DNA of 64,000 bases from Modestobacter sp. L9-4. GTDB taxonomy: Bacteria; Actinomycetota; Actinomycetes; Mycobacteriales; Geodermatophilaceae. Made by a program: the position numbers and the translations under genes. Below, piece after piece: positions 62,665 to 64,000 of this stretch (its first letter is position 1; each line of letters begins with the position of its first letter). A model generated the notes under the pieces. It did not search any database and was not told where the DNA came from. It was given only the letters and a program-made list of their open reading frames with translations. The stretch is from the NCBI RefSeq assembly GCF_019112525.1, contig NZ_CP077800.1:2170001-2234000 (forward strand), given 5' to 3'.

Positions 62665-63861
62665 GTGTACCTCCGGCACCTCCAGGTCGGCCAGTTCCGC
62701 AGCTGGGAGCTGGCCGACCTGGCGCTCACCCCCGGACCGACGGTGCTCGTCGGCCGCAACGGCCAGGGCAAGACGAACCTGGTCGAGGCGGTCGGCTACC
62801 TGGCCACGCTGGGCAGCCACCGGGTCTCCGCCGACGCCCCCCTCGTGCGGCACGGCGCCACCCAGGCCGTCGTCCGGGCGGCGCTGCGCAAGGACGACCG
62901 CGAGCTGCTCGTCGAGGTGGAGATCAACCCGGGCCGGGCCAACCGGGTGCGGGTCAACCGCGCCCCGCTGCCCCGCCCGCGCGAGCTGCTCGGGCTGGTC
63001 AAGACCGTGCTGTTCGCCCCCGAGGACCTGGCCCTGGTGCGCGGCGACCCGGCCGAGCGTCGCCGGTTCCTCGACGACCTGCTGGTCAGCCGCACGCCTC
63101 GGCTGGCCGGGGTGCGCAGCGACTACGACCGGGTGCTCAAGCAGCGCAACGCCCTGCTGAAGACGGCGAAGCTGGCCCGCGGCAACGCGCTGGCCACCCT
63201 CGAGGTCTGGGACGGTCACCTCACGCAGCTGGGTGGCCAGCTGCTCGAGGCCCGGCTGCAGCTGGTCGCCGACCTGGCCCCCTACGTCACCGACGCCTAC
63301 GCCGGGGTCGCCGGACCGGGAGCCGACCGGGCCGCGCTGGGCTACACCAGCAGCGTGCCGCTGGCCGGCGACGGCACCCCGGCCGACCCCGACCGTGCAC
63401 TGCCCCGTGCCGAGGAGCTCGCCGCGGCGCTGGCCGACCGGATCGCCGAGCGCCGCAAGGAGGAGGTCGACCGCGGGATCACCCTGGTCGGCCCGCACCG
63501 CGACGACCTGGTGCTGCACCTGGGCCCGGCCCCGGCCAAGGGCTACGCCAGCCACGGGGAGTCCTGGTCCTTCGCCCTCGCCGTGAAGCTGGCCTGCTTC
63601 GCCCTGCTGCGCGCCGAGGGCGACGACCCGATCCTCATCCTGGACGACGTCTTCGCCGAGCTGGACGCCGGCCGCCGCTCGGCGCTGGCCGAGGTCGCCG
63701 GCAGCGCCGAGCAGACGCTGATCACCGCCGCCGTCGCCGAGGACGTGCCCCCGGCGCTGCGCGGCACCCGGGTGCAGGTCGCCGACGGCCGGGCGACGGT
63801 GCTGGCTGCCGAGAACGAGGACGTCGACGAGGACGAGGACGTGGAGGTGCACGGTGGCTGA
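62665..63861 (+). CDS. recF: DNA replication and repair protein RecF
   Basis: 398 residues. Walker [21 protein letters not shown] (30-50), [21 protein letters not shown], the signature [20 protein letters not shown], Walker [19 protein letters not shown]-loop SAEQTLIT. C-terminal 25 residues are acidic ([13 protein letters not shown]). Loads RecA at gaps. GTG start 62665. Overlaps the following dciA gene by 8 bp. Confidence 0.95.
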   Translation: MYLRHLQVGQFRSWELADLALTPGPTVLVGRNGQGKTNLVEAVGYLATLGSHRVSADAPLVRHGATQAVVRAALRKDDRELLVEVEINPGRANRVRVNRAPLPRPRELLGLVKTVLFAPEDLALVRGDPAERRRFLDDLLVSRTPRLAGVRSDYDRVLKQRNALLKTAKLARGNALATLEVWDGHLTQLGGQLLEARLQLVADLAPYVTDAYAGVAGPGADRAALGYTSSVPLAGDGTPADPDRALPRAEELAAALADRIAERRKEEVDRGITLVGPHRDDLVLHLGPAPAKGYASHGESWSFALAVKLACFALLRAEGDDPILILDDVFAELDAGRRSALAEVAGSAEQTLITAAVAEDVPPALRGTRVQVADGRATVLAAENEDVDEDEDVEVHGG

Positions 63862-64000
63862 GGAACGACCCGCACGCCCCTCCGACATCGCCCGGGCAGC
63901 GCTCGAGGCGGCCCGGGCGGCATCGGCGTCCCGGCCGCAGCCCACTCGCCGCCGCATCGCCGGCCCGCGCCGCCGGTGGACCGGTCCCGGGCCCGGCGCC
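63854..64000 (+). CDS. dciA: DciA/DUF721 family protein, N-terminal part (runs off the window)
   Basis: 49 residues are visible from GTG 63854: [20 protein letters not shown] then basic ([16 protein letters not shown]). The position right after recF and the basic Arg/Pro run fit the actinobacterial DUF721 (DciA-like) protein, which loads the replicative helicase. The DUF721 core is outside the window, so the call rests on context and N-terminal pattern. Confidence 0.7.
   Translation, partial: MAEERPARPSDIARAALEAARAASASRPQPTRRRIAGPRRRWTGPGPGA

Overview
The window is a very G+C-rich stretch of an actinobacterial chromosome spanning the replication origin. Gene order on both sides of dnaA (CCA transferase, NUDIX, MurJ, trxB-trxA, cwlM, parB-parA, rsmG, khpB, yidC-yidD-rnpA-rpmH | dnaA-dnaN-gnd-recF-dciA) is the classic actinobacterial origin neighbourhood. 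With dnaB, rplI, rpsR, ssb, rpsF, ponA, padR and ino1 lying to the left of this block, the layout resembles Streptomyces, Frankia and Geodermatophilaceae more than mycobacteria. A Geodermatophilaceae-type organism is my best guess, but no sequence search was possible.

Layout. 1-10.5 kb is accessory: the end of an SNF2 helicase, small membrane proteins, a fused BluB-CobT enzyme for the lower ligand of cobamides, an alpha/beta hydrolase, a helicase with a histone-like Lys/Ala tail, an aldo/keto reductase with a divergent MmyB-type regulator, an acetyltransferase, and a two-gene surface-protein module with a SipW-type signal peptidase fused to a LamG domain. 10.7-13.8 kb is a TPP-riboswitch-controlled operon thiM-thiE-thiD-tenA. 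13.8-21.6 kb holds a Sel1/TPR protein, dinB, a methyltransferase, an NAD-kinase-like/SPFH operon facing an NrtR-like regulator across a large palindrome, an HNH-nuclease lipoprotein and small envelope proteins. 21.7-25.3 kb is dnaB, rplI, rpsR, ssb, rpsF. As given, both rpsR and ssb have frames broken by one missing base in a C run, most likely sequence errors. 25.4-34.7 kb carries a secreted protein, endonuclease IV, a GT87 mannosyltransferase, a class A PBP, PadR with its operator, inositol-phosphate synthase and a lipoprotein. 34.8-50.9 kb contains YqgE, an MFS transporter, an AbiEi/DUF559 protein flanked by hairpins, CCA transferase, NUDIX, DUF6049, MurJ, a separate pseudokinase, thioredoxin and its reductase, a CwlM-like protein and an aminotransferase. 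50.9-56.6 kb is the leftward segregation, translation and membrane-insertion block. 57.3-64 kb is dnaA, oriC, dnaN, gnd, recF and the start of dciA.

How the parts connect. ParA/ParB act on parS sites: four perfect 14-bp copies are visible, two next to parA and two inside genes 14 and 48 kb away. MurJ, the pseudokinase and the CwlM-like protein form a peptidoglycan-control set, with class A PBP nearby. TrxB/TrxA supply thiol reduction. DnaA, DnaB, SSB, DnaN, RecF and DciA are replication genes. Many genes lack a Shine-Dalgarno sequence and instead have a TANNNT -10 box 6-8 nt before the start codon, pointing to leaderless transcripts. A 54-56 bp nested palindrome occurs four times between genes. 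No tRNA, rRNA, CRISPR array, insertion sequence or prophage was seen.
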